From Caenorhabditis remanei (lineage: Eukaryota > Nematoda > Chromadorea > Rhabditida > Rhabditidae), in NCBI RefSeq assembly GCF_010183535.1, contig NC_071332.1:5456001-5520000 (forward strand): 64,000 bases of DNA, given 5' to 3'. Below, piece after piece: positions 42,859 through 54,470 of the stretch. Each line of letters opens with the position of its first letter. Position 1 is the first letter of the stretch. Under the pieces are notes generated by a model. The model did not search any database. It was not told where the DNA came from and saw nothing but the letters and a program-made list of their open reading frames with translations. Made by a program: the position numbers and the translations under genes.

Positions 42859-43055
42859 TCTTTGAGGGCAAATGGGTATAGAATAATGTGCCACATCCAA
42901 AAATAAACCCATAATTGTACAAACTCTCAAGTGGGTTAAAGTTATTAGAAACTTTCACTGTATAGTGTGTTTTCACGGAATAAATCTCGAGGGATTCGTT
43001 TTGACGTACTTGGTCTATGCATTTTATGTATTGTGAATTGCACGGTCTCCTAGAC
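42859..43055. other. Spacer upstream of the Srj-like receptor
   Basis: Presumed promoter of the minus-strand receptor. Frames here are continuations of upstream readthrough. Confidence 0.4.
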
Positions 43056-43522
43056 TCCGAAAAAGAACTGCAAGAAATGAGAAGACGTTGGATGAAAAAA
43101 GGACCCATCCATCAGAATTGTGTAGAATTAAATTCTCTGTCAAAAAACGTAAATTTTGGTAAGAAATTGTCTTTTTTGATACAGAAAAACCGATTTTCGG
43201 AAAAGTATGATTTTCAGCTCAGCCAAAATTCTTTTTCCAAAAATTATAAGTTTCAGGGCGTCCTCGAGTACATTTTCTGCAATTTTTGTTCAAAAATGTT
43301 TTTTTTTGCCAAAAATGTTATACTCACTTGTCCGAAAATCGGTTTTTCTGTATCAAAATGTTATTCTCTGGCCAAAATTCACTGTTCTGGCTCACAAGAT
43401 GGAGCATTTTATTTTCTACAATTCTGATGTCTGCAAACCTAAAAAAATACTGCATTTTCAGTGCAAAAAATAAAAGAATTGAATTAAAACGGGAAAAAAT
43501 AGTTTCTTGCAGTTCTTTTTAG
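43056..43522. mobile_element. Palindromic MITE-like element
   Basis: CCGAAAAAGAACTGCAAGAAA on the left is answered by TTTCTTGCAGTTCTTTTTAGG on the right. Inner arms ATACAGAAAAACCGATTTTC and its inverse (about 43180 and 43335) also pair. Confidence 0.7.
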
Positions 43523-43674
43523 GATGAAAAGTGTGGGAGGCCGTGTATTGGTCAAATTGTTTCCAAGAATAAGGTTGCAAAAAAATGAACTCTTTCAAAC
43601 ATTTTCATTTTACAAAAAAAATTCAATTAATTTTCCATCTATATGTCTCTTCTTTGACAGTTGATTAGCTGCTT

Positions 43675-44690
43675 CTAACGGAGCAAATAAGCCGCCGGTC
43701 CGTTTCCTTCCCAATCATACGGAGCCGCTTCATTGGATCCACAGACGCCGTATGCCGAACGCATCATTCCATAAATCGCTTGGTAGTTCGGTGCATCGTA
43801 ATACTTCATCTGATCAACCATTCTCATGATATCTTGGAATTGTGGAGGACACGGAGGCGGGAAGAGTGTGGTCAAGTTGTTGCGAATACTCTGCTTGGCC
43901 GCTCCAACTTGCGCCATATCGGTGATATGTTGCCATGGGAGAGTTCCGTAGGAAAGTTCGACTTGCATATACATCCAAGTCTCCAAGTCATCCTTACGAC
44001 ACAGCTCTCTTTGGAGGTGACAACTGATTGGAGCATATTTGACAGTTCCACGGAATCCAGCAGCTTGGCGCGGCTTACGAATAGTTCCCTAGAAATTTTC
44101 CAATTAAAGTAAGACAAAATCCTCAAACTTACATCGTTTCCGGTATACTTTCTGCACATTCCGAAATCCAAAATGTACACCTTGCGGACCTCATTCAACT
44201 CGGGACGTCCAATAGTGTAGTTACCCGGCTTGACATCACGATGGAGGTATCCAATGTTATGAAGATCCTCCAACGCCTCCAAAGATTGAATTCCGATTCC
44301 AATGGAGCATCCCATCGTCATATGACCACCAGGTCCAGCCTTATTCAAATCAGCCAATGATTTTCCGACAAGTGTCATGACGACATAATTGAAGTTTCCA
44401 AACTTTCCCTTGTCCTCAATCTTACAGAAATGTCGATTTCCACGCTTCGAAAGCTCATTGAGCACAGAAACTTCCAACTTTAGCACTTGAATTTGTTCAT
44501 TGCACCCTTCAACTTTCATCGCGTATTTTCCAGTGGCATCGAACACACGATAAACCGCTCCGAATCCTCCTTCTCCCAACTTCTTCTCGATCGACCATCT
44601 TTCTACCTACAACTTTATTCTTATTTTTAGGATACGAGTATATACAAATACCTGTTGTCCGGGGTTCAGCTGAATTAACTCGGCGGCCAT
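43675..44690 (-). CDS. Casein-kinase-1/TTBK-like protein kinase, 3 exons
   Basis: Exons 44690-44652, 44606-44133 and 44088-43675 give 308 aa. Almost the whole protein is a kinase domain of the tau-tubulin kinase-like CK1 branch that is expanded in nematodes. The glycine loop is GEGGFGAVY (24-32) and the catalytic lysine is K44 in YAMKVE. The catalytic loop is HRDVKPGNY (D137), the activation segment starts DFGMCRKYTG (D160), and SYGTLPW lies in the C-lobe. All catalytic residues are present, so it should be active. Many nematode members are sperm-enriched, but expression cannot be judged here. The short first exon (MAAELIQLNPGQQ) is typical of the family. The substrate is unknown. Confidence 0.93.
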
Positions 44691-44902
44691 CAGAAGTTGC
44701 TTGTTTTTTCAATAAAAGTCTTGTGGGAAGACAGTGTATCTATTGAATTGCGATTCCGATTGAAATCGATCGATATATAGGGGCGGAGTTTAGATTTAGA
44801 GCAAAGATACAACTTCGCGTCAGTGGATTATCACGTGGAAATATTTTTCCCGATTTTAAACTTTTAAAAGGACGAGTTCAAGTCAGAGTTATGGCACAAA
44901 CT

Positions 44903-45566
44903 TAGTAGGGAAAGTCCTGGAATCAGTTTGAAGTTATGGCACGTGACCTATATCATTGGAAAGCTGAGAAAAGGCGGATTACAAATATATATTCAGTTTT
45001 GGCCATCGAGTCCTGGTATTTGAGAAAAACGAGGTCAAAGTTCAGCCAAAATGATTGATTGAAAATTTTTTGCAATTATCAAATCTTTGTAATTTTCTTA
45101 GACATTCGGACATTCGGACACACCGACAGACAGGTAGACACAAAATTTGTGTTTTTGATGCAGCATTATGCTGAAATTTTTTTTTTCAACGTAATTTTTT
45201 GAACAAAATAAAACATTTGGGCGTTTACCCTTCTAACTTTTTTACCCTTCTAACAAACCCTTCTAACTCTTTGAAAACTCAACCAAGTCTTAAGGTATTT
45301 ATATTATTTTGAAGCTCTTGACTTGGTTTTTCATATAAACTACGTTATAAGATACTTGGAGCTTTAGGCCCCAAGCCTTAGGCATCTAGCCTTAGGCCTA
45401 AACAGGTAATAATTCTCTACTTTCCCAAACGTTGACTTTATGTTTTTCGAATGCCTGACCTCGAAGGCAAAAACTGATTATATATTTGGAATCAGCGTTT
45501 TCTCAGCTTTCCAATAATATAGGTCACGTCTTATAACTCCACGGTCACCTGGAGGCCTTCCCTAGT
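44903..45566. mobile_element. Long MITE of the CTAGGGAA family, with insertion
   Basis: The ends TAGTAGGGAAAGTCCTGG and GGAGGCCTTCCCTAGTT match those at 8006-8304. Inner arms (CATTGGAAAGCTGAGAAAAG and GCGTTTTCTCAGCTTTCCAA) also match. The interior is longer and holds tandem CCCTTCTAAC units (about 45228-45270) and a CCTTAGGC-rich patch (about 45370-45400), so it appears to carry later insertions. Confidence 0.75.
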
Positions 45567-45727
45567 TAAAAGGTAAGAATCTGTTAGCTTCACCACGCAA
45601 AAACTACAGTAGCCCTCGTATAACAAGAGTGGAACAACAGGAAGTGCTCAATCGTATAACATATTAATTTCCGGTGCTATCACAATCTCTTCGTATTCCA
45701 CTGCTTCACACACGTCAGTTATTCTAC

Positions 45728-46973
45728 ATGTCGTCACCTGAAAACTATCTTCCATGGATTACTGTAACCCATTTGATACCGAAAATTGGATTTTTCGCTT
45801 CCGTCATTCTTGGATTAATTTTACTCACGTTGAACTTTTGTGGAGCTCAACGACATTTTGGGTCCTATAAATATATCATCAGTATTTTCACTATATTCGG
45901 AATGATTTTCGCAACGAACGAGATAATTGTTTATCCAGTAAGCTTTTGTTGAGCAAGCCTTTATTTTAGTAAGTTCAGCATTTTTCAGAATATTCACAGC
46001 TATAATTCCGGATTTCTATACTTCAGTTTTGACGAATCATTTGGCATGAGTAGTGAAAAGACTAAAAATATTCCATTAGGTTTCAGATTATTCCAACAAA
46101 GAAATATAATTTAAAATATCCTCTTTCAGCCAGTTACACATTCATGTTTGCAGTAACTCTGTCCCTTTTACCCATTCAATTTATCTATAGATATTGGGCG
46201 GTTTTTAAGTGAATCATCAATTTTAGTCCCACCCTTTCAAAATTCAAAACTAAATTTCAGCGTTCAAAAACTAAAATTTTTCCACGGATATTACTGGTTG
46301 ATTTGGCCAATGTTTTGCTCATATTTCGGTCTACAGTACTCTCTAGGAGTCTATTTTCTAATGGACATGGATGAAATTTCTATTGAATATTTTCGAGAAG
46401 AATTTCTTCTTCGTTATGAAGTGAATATAACTGAGATTCCAGCCAAGGCCGTTTTGGCTTATAATCCGTCGGATGGATCAGTTAGATGGTGGAATGTAAT
46501 GAGCGTATTGAATATTTATCTCATAGTGAATACATTGTATTGTATCATGATATATTGTGGATGGAATATGCACAAAGGAATGGAAGAAAAAGTTCGCAAC
46601 TTTTCGGAGATTTTGAAAAATCAGCACAAACAATTTTACAAAGCTCTAGTGCTTCAGGTTTGAAAGATTCTTGTGTATTTCGATGTAATTTATTTTTCAG
46701 ATTGTCGCCCCCACCGTAATTCTATTTATTCCCATTACTTGCATTATAGTTTTACCATTTTTCAATCTCAAAATAAGTCTTCCATCTGGCGTGATTGGAT
46801 GTTCATTCACTTTGTATCCAGCTATGGATTCACTTATTGTAATGTATGTTGTATCAGAATACAGAAAAACTGCGTGGAGAATTTATCAACATTTTTCGGT
46901 TTATTTGAATTCATGTAATGCGCCGAGAAGCATGGCAACTGGAACTAGCACGAGTGAGTTATTGTTCCTGTGA
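45728..46973 (+). CDS. 7TM chemoreceptor, Str family, 5 exons
   Basis: Exons 45728-45937, 45989-46079, 46130-46208, 46261-46657 and 46701-46973 give 349 aa in continuous phase. Family marks: GSYKYIISIFTIFGMIFA after TM1, the loop motif NQHKQFYKALVLQ before TM6, and LYPAMDSLIVMYVVSEYRKT at TM7 (Str pattern YP-x-x-D plus YR). It is a putative odorant receptor signalling through heterotrimeric G proteins in chemosensory cilia. The start codon follows an in-frame upstream stretch; the Met at 45728 places TM1 at the expected distance. Exons are closely spaced with introns of about 45-55 nt. No lesion was seen. Confidence 0.87.
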
Positions 46974-46987
46974 CATTGAAACTCAAA

Positions 46988-47444
46988 TACAGTACTGGTC
47001 AAAAAGATACGAACTTTAGTCGTTTTTAGTTGAAATTGCCCAACTTTGAGAGGGTGAAATGGTTATTCTGATTCTCGCACATAGTAGGTTTTTAATAAAT
47101 CCTACAGATGAAAAGTAGATCTCCATTTTAGTTGTTCACAACATTTTTGTACTCACACTTCCTAGCAAATTATATATCGACAAAGTAATTTCTCTCTCAA
47201 ATCAATCAATTTCAGTGCAAAATAGTGCGATTTTTGAGCTGTCGTCTTAAAATTACCATAACTCTTTAAGGAGTGCCCGTACAAAAAAGATGTCAACTAC
47301 AAAAATGAAGCTCTACTTTTAATCTGTATGATTCATTAAAAATCTACTTGATGGGACAATCAGTATTACCTTGACACACTCTCAAAATTGGACATTTTCA
47401 ACTGAAAACGGCTAAAGTCCATATCTCTTTGACCGGTACTGTAT
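46988..47444. mobile_element. Palindromic MITE, TACAGTACTGGTC family
   Basis: It begins ATACAGTACTGGTCAAAAAG and ends CTCTTTGACCGGTACTGTAT. Inner arms carry TTTAGTTGAAATTGCCCAAC and its inverse. It lies 15 bp after the Str receptor stop codon. Confidence 0.9.
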
Positions 47445-47896
47445 CTTGTTTTTTTTTTCAGATTCAGGGAAGGAGGGACGGCTTCAAAAACTTCAAAATT
47501 GAATCACCAAATGACAAAATGTTATTCCAAAATGTACATTCAACAATAAAACTATTTCTCAATTCAAAAAACAATTCTTGCATTTTGTTTGTCCATTTTT
47601 GTTTCTTCTCTTCTGTATTCTTCGTCTCCACCTCTCAATTTCTTCTTTTCTCAAAAAGAATAAAAAATAAGGACAAGAGACAGCAGACACTAAAAGCCCA
47701 TGATGATCAGCAGGTTAACTTGACATTTCATCCATTCTCCGTCTCTTTTCAATCCTTTCTATTTCTCTTCTACAGGCCTTTTCTCCACGCCGTGGGCGTG
47801 TTCCTTTCCCGAGAGTGCGCACCATTTCTTCTCCTCCTGCCCCCTTACATTATTCTTCCTCAATTTTCTTCACCGTATTGATTTGTTTCAGAAGTG
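47445..47896. other. Promoter-side spacer of the Shisa-like gene
   Basis: Pyrimidine-rich upstream region. A 150-codon plus-strand frame here is compositionally biased (Phe/Ser/Leu) and has no domain. Confidence 0.4.
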
Positions 47897-50254
47897 ATGA
47901 AATATTTGGTGGTGCCGTTTCTCCTTCTCGGAGTTTTTGATGTCGTCGAATCGAAGGTATGAAATCTTTAAGCTTCATTGTATCCCAAAATGTTTAAATT
48001 TCATTTCAGGTAAAATGTCCAAGAAGTACATTTGGCGTCGAATTGGAGTGTGCATTCGAATGTTGTACATCTTTTGAAGGACGTGATCAAGGATATTATT
48101 GTTGTGGAATTGAGGAGAAACAACAATTGGAGAGAGGAGGACATCATCTGGCAATGGATGGTGGAGTTCCAAGATCTGATAGATTTGTGGCGTATGGAAA
48201 CACTTTCCAGTAAGATTTACCGTAATAACTTTAATAGAGGCGTACCCAAGAGTTTGTAGCATCTTATCTCGGCTGTCTTTAAAGATATGAAATTTTTTTA
48301 AACTGAAGACATATTCTATAAATATTCAGCTATATTTTGTCAGTTAGCAGCTTTTTGATATTTCCATCGGGAATCGAGATGTACCGCTGCGAACAGGCAC
48401 CGCTAAAAAGGAGATGATCAGTGGAGTCAAACTTAACAAAAATTATGAGATTTTTAGTTAAAAAGAAGCCTTCAAAGGTTAATGATAAATAACTGGAGCC
48501 ATCAAAAATTATGAAAATGATCTTTTACAAATTCTTCTTTCAGATTTATAATATTTTTAGAGTCTTTTTAGTGTTTCCACACGTTCCTGACCGATTTCCT
48601 TTTATTCAGAGTCGACTACACTATGCTGGTGATCGGTCTGATTGTCTCCATTCTAATCTCAATCCTTCTTTCCTTCTTCTGCTGCCTTCTCTGTAACGGC
48701 TGCTGGCTTCATCGTCGCCGTAATCCACAACAGTATGAGAGTGTGCATCGCGACAATGGATGGTACCCCATTTGTTGTGAGTTCTAAGCTAGTAGTACTT
48801 TGGCACACATACCCCCTGTAGACCTGTGTCTCTTTCTTCGTTTATTATATCTCCCCCTTATTGTCAAGTGAGTTTTCTTTACTGTTTGCTCTTTTTCTTC
48901 TTTTTCTTCTTTTTCTTTTTGTCGCAAGCTTTTAGTAACGCTTGGCAGCAAGAAGAAGAAGGAAAAATGAAAAAGGGGACAGAAAAGAGAACAGTTGACT
49001 AATCACCAAATGAAATTGAAAGTTCTTGGGCGTTTCCCCCATCTGAAGACGTGTTTTTGATGGTTTCAACGTCGACATGTGATGGTCATTTGGAAATAGG
49101 AAATAAGAAGAAGAGAACAGATAAATAATTAAAACTATTTGTCATCAATTTCAAAAGATCACAGGTCTTTTTTCAAGAATTATTTTTTGCAGGCGGTTTC
49201 GGAATTCCAATGGGAACTGTCGTCTTCTCAACCCATCCACCACAGTATAGAGAGGATAGTGAGATGTATGGAGGATCTTCAATGTCCAGTTTGCCAAGTT
49301 CCAAGCAACGGTTAGTTGACAGAACAGAGGATGATAAGGGAGAAAATAACAGGGGGAATTGGAAGAAGATGATGGGATGAACAGCATGAAATGTTAGTAA
49401 CACCTACAGTACCCTGTAATAAGACATATAATTTTGCATTCTTCTGGTCACTACATATTTCGACCGAAAAACATGTTTTTTTTTGAAAATTTTTGTTTCA
49501 TTTTCAGTAAAATACAGTAGCTGTCCAGAATTCTGATTTTCACAAGAAAAATGGCAACTTTCATCTCGAAATTAAAGAAAAAAAATTTAAAGCATTTCCT
49601 ACCCGGGCTCGGCTTTTTTTCAACAAGTCTGCAATTTTGAATCTTTTCAGTTTAAAATGTGGAACTTTAAAAGTGTGTGTTAGTATCACTTATTGTTCCT
49701 CAAAATTAATTTTTTATAAATCAAACAGATCAAAACTAGATCTCCTTTTTTGTAGTTAAAAACTTTTTTGTACGGGCATTCCTGAGAGAGTTATGGTCAT
49801 TTTAAGACGACAGCTCAAAAATAGCATAATTTTGCTCGGGTAGGCTTATAGGAACGTTGTCAACTCAAAAAATGAAGCTCCACTGACACGGAACTGCAGA
49901 AAGCTGGGTCGGTATAAAATTAATTATTTGTATATGTTTTGGTGTCATGAACTGTCCACGGTATTTTTCTTCCGAAATTATTTTATAGTAAAAATCTAAA
50001 TTTTAAAAGTTGGAGGCCAAAACCGCTCTACTATTGTTGTCATCTAAATTCAATGAAAATTTCAGTCCCAAGAAAAAGTTTTGTTTCTATTGACCAATGA
50101 CTCATTTTCTCTCTCCTTCTAATATCAAACAGAAATACAAAAACCTTTACAATACCATAATTTCAGTGTACGTTTCAACCCGGACGGAACCCCACGAGGA
50201 GTGCTTAAAAACGGACACGAAGGAGGACAACCACAGCAATATTATCGAGACTAA
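47897..50254 (+). CDS. Shisa/WBP1-VOPP1-like single-pass membrane protein
   Basis: Exons 47897-47956, 48010-48209, 48610-48776, 49193-49310 and 50167-50254 give 210 aa, all in phase. There is a signal peptide (MKYLVVPFLLLGVFDVVES) and a short ectodomain with six cysteines (KCPR, LEC, FECC, YYCC). One transmembrane helix follows (TMLVIGLIVSILISILLSFF), flanked inside by CCLLCNGCWLHRRR. The cytoplasmic tail has HPPQY, a PPxY motif for WW-domain proteins such as Nedd4 ligases, plus a Gly/Gln-rich end. The layout (few Cys with CC pairs, one TM, PPxY) is that of the Shisa and WBP1/VOPP1 group of adaptors, which act in trafficking and ubiquitin-ligase recruitment. The particular family is inferred; similarity outside the Cys pattern is weak. 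Intron 4 carries a MITE fragment. Confidence 0.75.
49735..49885. mobile_element. MITE fragment, TACAGTACTGGTC family
   Basis: The interior of the family (TTTTTTGTAGTTAAAAACTT, then ATGGTCATTTTAAGACGACA) is present without clear ends. It lies inside intron 4 of the Shisa-like gene. Confidence 0.65.
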
Positions 50255-50769
50255 TCTAGAGAAGATTTGTTAGAAGTTAACACTAAAAACCCCGTTTTCC
50301 ATTTCCATTCCCATCCTTTTTTCACTTTTTCTCTGTCTCCTTATCCTTTTTTCTCTTTTCAAAAGCTTTCACGGTGCAATCGAAATCCCCCAAAAACTGT
50401 ATAGAACAAGTCTGGTTTCCCTACGTTTTTTGACTTAATAAATTCAAGAACTGCTTGTTTTGAAAGAGAATTCAAAGCATTTGAAACGTTTCATCCAAAA
50501 ATGAAAACATGAAAAATCAGAAAATTGAGCAAACTGATGTAAGACAAAGCGTTCAAATTTGTAAAAAAGGAAGAAGAAGGAAAAGAAGTGACCCGAGTGT
50601 TTTGAACTGAAACAATCAAAAATAGAAGAGAAGGAAAACGCTAGTAACCGGTACGAAACGGAGAAGAAGTGGGTGGGAGGGGGACACAATATCAGAAGTG
50701 GGGAGTGAGCAGATGACGGAGGAGAAGAAGGATCAGCGGGATTTTGAAAATATTAGAAAACTATTGAAG
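50255..50769. other. Convergent 3' region
   Basis: A spacer between two convergent genes, purine-rich, with a poly(A)-signal-like AATAAA at about 50437. No gene was seen. Confidence 0.5.
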
Positions 50770-52162
50770 TTACACCAACAACAACCAACTAAGAACCATA
50801 AGAAATACAATAGAGAGTGAAGAGGTGGGAGAGGCGGAGTTCCCATTACAGTGGTCTGCATAGCATGTGCAGACGTCGATGGTTGAATCGTCAGGAGAAT
50901 CTCCACCAAGTTTGAATAATTCTTTTTTCCTAAAAATGATTCGCTCAAGTTCGAAAAAGTTCTCTCCAGAATCTTCAAAATCTGTAGCTGTGTCTCCAGA
51001 GACAAAATGTTCGTACAGTCACAAGGTTGTAAACTTTGACCGTTTTCAGTTAAAAATGCCCAACTTTGAGAGTGTCTGTCCCACAAAATATGTTTTTATG
51101 GTATCAAACAACCCAAGAGTAGAACTCCATTTTTGTAGTTGACAACTTTTTTGTATGGACACTCCCTAAAGAGTTACATATGGACAAAGTAATATCAGTC
51201 TAAAATAGTGCGATTTTTGAGCTGTCCACTTAAAATGACCATAACTCTCTAGGGAGTGTCCGTACAAAAAAGTTGTCAACTACAAAAATAAAGCTCTACT
51301 TTTGATCTGTATAACTCATTAAATATCTAACTGATGGGACAATCAGTATTACCATGACACACTCTCAGAGTTGGACGATTTCAACTGTAAACGGCCAAAG
51401 TTTACAACCTTTTTACCGATGCCGATGCTATGTTACAAAAATAAAAATTTTCGAAATGTTTTACATTCTCAAAATCATAAAATCTCAAGTTTGTTTCTTA
51501 CCTATAAGGCCTACAAGAATCTCGATGCATCCACCGATACCATGTCACAATAGTCTGATTGAAACCACTTATCAGCACATCACTCATACAACCACGTATG
51601 TATCCTTTTATTCTAACTCCTGCAAGAAAACTAAATTTGAAACAAACTGTATCATTAATCTTTTGGCGTTACCAGCAATGTTGGGTTGCTCAAAAAGTGA
51701 AACACATATCGTGGGACAATGCACAATAGGTACTCGTCCCTCTGCAATCCGCTCGTCATCGCAGTCATCTGGAAGTTTATAAGTTGTAATATAAAGTTTA
51801 TAAGTTGTAAAACAAACAAACCTGTGAAATTCCTAGGCTTTTTGTAAATATGTGATAGGGAAGGCCATACTGCTTCGTATAGTTTGGACATACAGGAATA
51901 GCATCGGGCCGTGTCTGAAATTACAGATAATTAGAGGGATTTAGAGTAAGGGAAATTTTTTTTCTGTAAAATTACTTTATGGTATTTTACCTAAGGACCC
52001 TCTAGTTAACCCTAAATTACCAATCAGAATGTTGCCTACAAAACCAAATAAACCATTACCACTTGTTAAAAATGGTCCAACAACAGTATTTTGTGCCCAA
52101 CTTCTTTGATTGAGAAGCGAGAGCATTAGAAGCAGTAGAACTGGGGATGAGATCGAAGGCAT
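50770..52162 (-). CDS. GPI-anchored Ly6/uPAR protein of the ODR-2/HOT family, 5 exons
   Basis: Exons 52162-51991, 51914-51822, 51768-51673, 51619-51502 and 50929-50770 give 212 aa with continuous phase. There is a signal peptide (MPSISSPVLLLLMLSLLNQRSWA), then a three-finger Ly6-type domain: CYSCMSK, FTDDCDDERI, PIVHCPTICVSL, KGYIRGCMSD, TWYRWMHRDSCR and CTCYADHCNG. A Ser-rich linker and a hydrophobic end (LSIVFLMVLSWLLLV) fit a GPI-anchor signal. The block CYSC, then W, then FTD and GYIRGC is what I know from nematode ODR-2 and HOT proteins, neuronal surface proteins; ODR-2 affects olfaction. The role here is inferred. Intron 4 holds a MITE (51011-51421). A second, phase-compatible first exon lies at 56449-56683. 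Orthology to odr-2 itself is possible but unproven. Confidence 0.88.
51011..51421. mobile_element. MITE in intron 4 of the Ly6 gene
   Basis: TACAGTACTGGTC family. The arms TTGTAAACTTTGACCGTTTT and its counterpart AAACGGCCAAAGTTTACAAC pair. The middle has GTTGACAACTTTTTTGTATG and its inverse. Confidence 0.85.
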
Positions 52163-53004
52163 CGATCATCGAAATACACGAATTTGCATTTGGGATGCTG
52201 GAGGCAAAGGACACTTTTTAGTGGTTGCGAGGGACGATAGAGAGAAGCAAATCAAATAAAAATGAAGATGAAGATTGAATAATAATTGGAAGAAGAAAAA
52301 GAGGAGAAGATGCAACTTTTAATGGATTTAATGGAAATGGGAAAAGAAAATACGGATTTAATGGGGTCCCTCGTCCTTTTTGGATTTGCACGAGAGGGGC
52401 AGGTTTAAGAAGTTCCCACGCCGGATCAGAGAAGCCCGCGGGCTCTTCGGAGCATGATGACTTTTGGAAAGAATTTAATAGTTTTTCAATGAATCATATA
52501 GACAACAAATTGGAGAGAATTCGGAAAGAGAAGGGGAACCTGCACAGATGTCTTATTATTAAAAGAGGAGAGAGAGTGTACTAAATACTTCTCTAGAGTC
52601 GAGAAAATAGAGAGGAAGAGAAGGTGTAATAGTATGAATACCAGAGTAAGGATTACTTTGGTAGGCACCAAAGATTGGAAGTTTAGGAAAAACAGTACTT
52701 GAGAGAACTTCATGGTGGCGCCAGTGGTTTTACTGTTTAAAATTTCGATTCTCGAAAAAACACTGTCTAGATTTATTTCGGTCATCGTAGACCACTTAAA
52801 TAGAAAAATGTGATAGTCTTGTTTTAACTAGTTAAATATTTAACTATTTAACTATTTAGTCTTATCTTTTGAAAGAAAAATTGTTATTCTAGGTTTTCAA
52901 GGTACTAAAATTCAAATGTATATAATTTGAAAAAGTATTATTAGCTCAAATTGTACTTCTTTACCCAAAACCTTCAGGCCAATGAAACTTCAAGAAATAT
53001 AACT
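52163..53004. other. Upstream region of Ly6 proximal first exon
   Basis: The proximal promoter is presumed here. If the distal first exon at 56449 is used, this is also intron. No further gene was seen; minus-strand frames are hydrophobic low-complexity. Confidence 0.4.
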
Positions 53005-53150
53005 GCCCGATTTGGAACCGCCTGGATCAGAACTGGTACGAACCAGAACCGTAAAATATAGGTCTTATGACGTTTAAGAATATTTCAGTATGTTTTGATT
53101 CAGTTCTGATCCGAGCGGTTCCAAATAGGGCGGTTCTGATTTGATCTGAT
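53005..53150. mobile_element. Palindromic MITE
   Basis: Arms ATTTGGAACCGCCTGGATCA with GAACTG and CAGTTCTGATCC with GCGGTTCCAAAT pair around a short centre. Confidence 0.75.
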
Positions 53151-54006
53151 TAGGGGCAGTACCAGGAATGTGCGGAACTAAACATTCCGAAAATTTCGGA
53201 AACTCGGTTTTTCAAGTTTTTCATAGTCAAAATCTATAAATACATAGGTATGGCGAAGAAAGTTTGGAAATTTTCCGACGGAAAACAATTCTGTAAAATG
53301 CCGGAAATTTCGGAAAATTTCGGACATTCCGATTTTCGTTCTGCACATCTCTGGGCAGCATCAGCATAAAAATTATTATTATCAAAGCAAATATGCTGAG
53401 CTTTGCTCTGAAAACGTTCTGTGCCAACTTTTAGGAATAATAACCAGGCGAAAAAAAATGCGGGTGTCTCGATCTCAAATTTTACATCAAAAAGCCAAAA
53501 AGCCACGAAGGTGATAAAAGTGACACGTTGACGTGAAAAGAGAGGAGACAGGAAAAGGAGAAGAAGATCTCTCGGAAGGTGATGATGATGATGATGAGGA
53601 AGAGAAAAGACAGCTGGTATATCCTCAGTCTTGATGGCAGTTGGAGCGTGCTCTCTTTTTCTTTTTCTATTGGCATCAGAAGAGAGGAAGGGAGGAGAAA
53701 TAGAAATATATTCGATGATCAAATTGATTGTTTTTGATTGCTTCTTTGCTCCAGAGAGGTGTGTGCTCTCTTCTTTTCTTCGTTTTACTTTCTTTCTGTG
53801 GCCAAGAAATGAAAGTGGGTGAGCACTTAATTTATGAGAAAGATTTCAAAGTGAGATAGGAAATTGGAGGAGACCACAATGAGCCATTGTGATAAAGGTA
53901 ATTGAGGTGGTTCGAGGTGAAAGACGAGAGAATGAGGAGGGATGGAGTGGGGTAATAGGAGTTGGGTCTAGGGAATGGAAAAGTTATATATTTGAAAAGT
54001 AGATAA
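53151..54006. other. Spacer
   Basis: AT-rich and purine-rich, with a GATGATGATGATGATGATGA microsatellite at about 53579-53599. No supported gene. Confidence 0.4.
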
Positions 54007-54470
54007 GGTACAGTACCGATCAAAAGTGTATTAAGTATTGCCTTTTTTCAATTGAAAACGCCGAACTTTTAGAGTGTGTTATAGTAAAACTAACTGTCCT
54101 CCAAAATAGATTTTTATGGAAACAGACCAGGAATAGAATTCCATTTTTGTAATTGCCAACTGTTTTATACGGACACGCCCGAGCACGTTACATTTCGTCA
54201 AAGTAATTTCTCCCTCAAATCGACCAATTTCAGTGCAAAATAGTGCGAGATTTGAGCTTTCGTCTAGAAATGTCCATGACCCTCTAGGGACTGTCCGTAC
54301 AGAAAAGTTGTCAACTACAAAAATGGACCTCTACCCTTGATCTGTGCGATCCATATAAATTTTACTCGATGGGACATTCAGTATCACCATGACACTTTCT
54401 CAAAGTTGGACCTTTTCAACTGAAAAACCAAAACTTTGTAACTTTTGAGGAGCACTGTAAATTAGAGTGA
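54007..54470. mobile_element. Palindromic MITE, TACAGTACTGGTC family, diverged copy
   Basis: It begins GGTACAGTACCGATCAAAAG and has AATTGAAAACGCCGAACTTT near the left end. The right end GACCTTTTCAACTGAAAAAC and GCACTGTAA are its inverse. It is more diverged than the copy at 46988. Confidence 0.75.

Noticed and set aside
47429..47881. 150-codon plus-strand frame before the Shisa-like gene
   Set aside because: Low-complexity Phe/Ser/Leu translation of pyrimidine-rich promoter DNA, with no domain and a better gene start just downstream.
50770..52162. Naming the Ly6 gene odr-2
   Set aside because: Family membership is clear and the alternative first exon fits, but several HOT paralogues exist and I cannot run an alignment, so the symbol was left empty.
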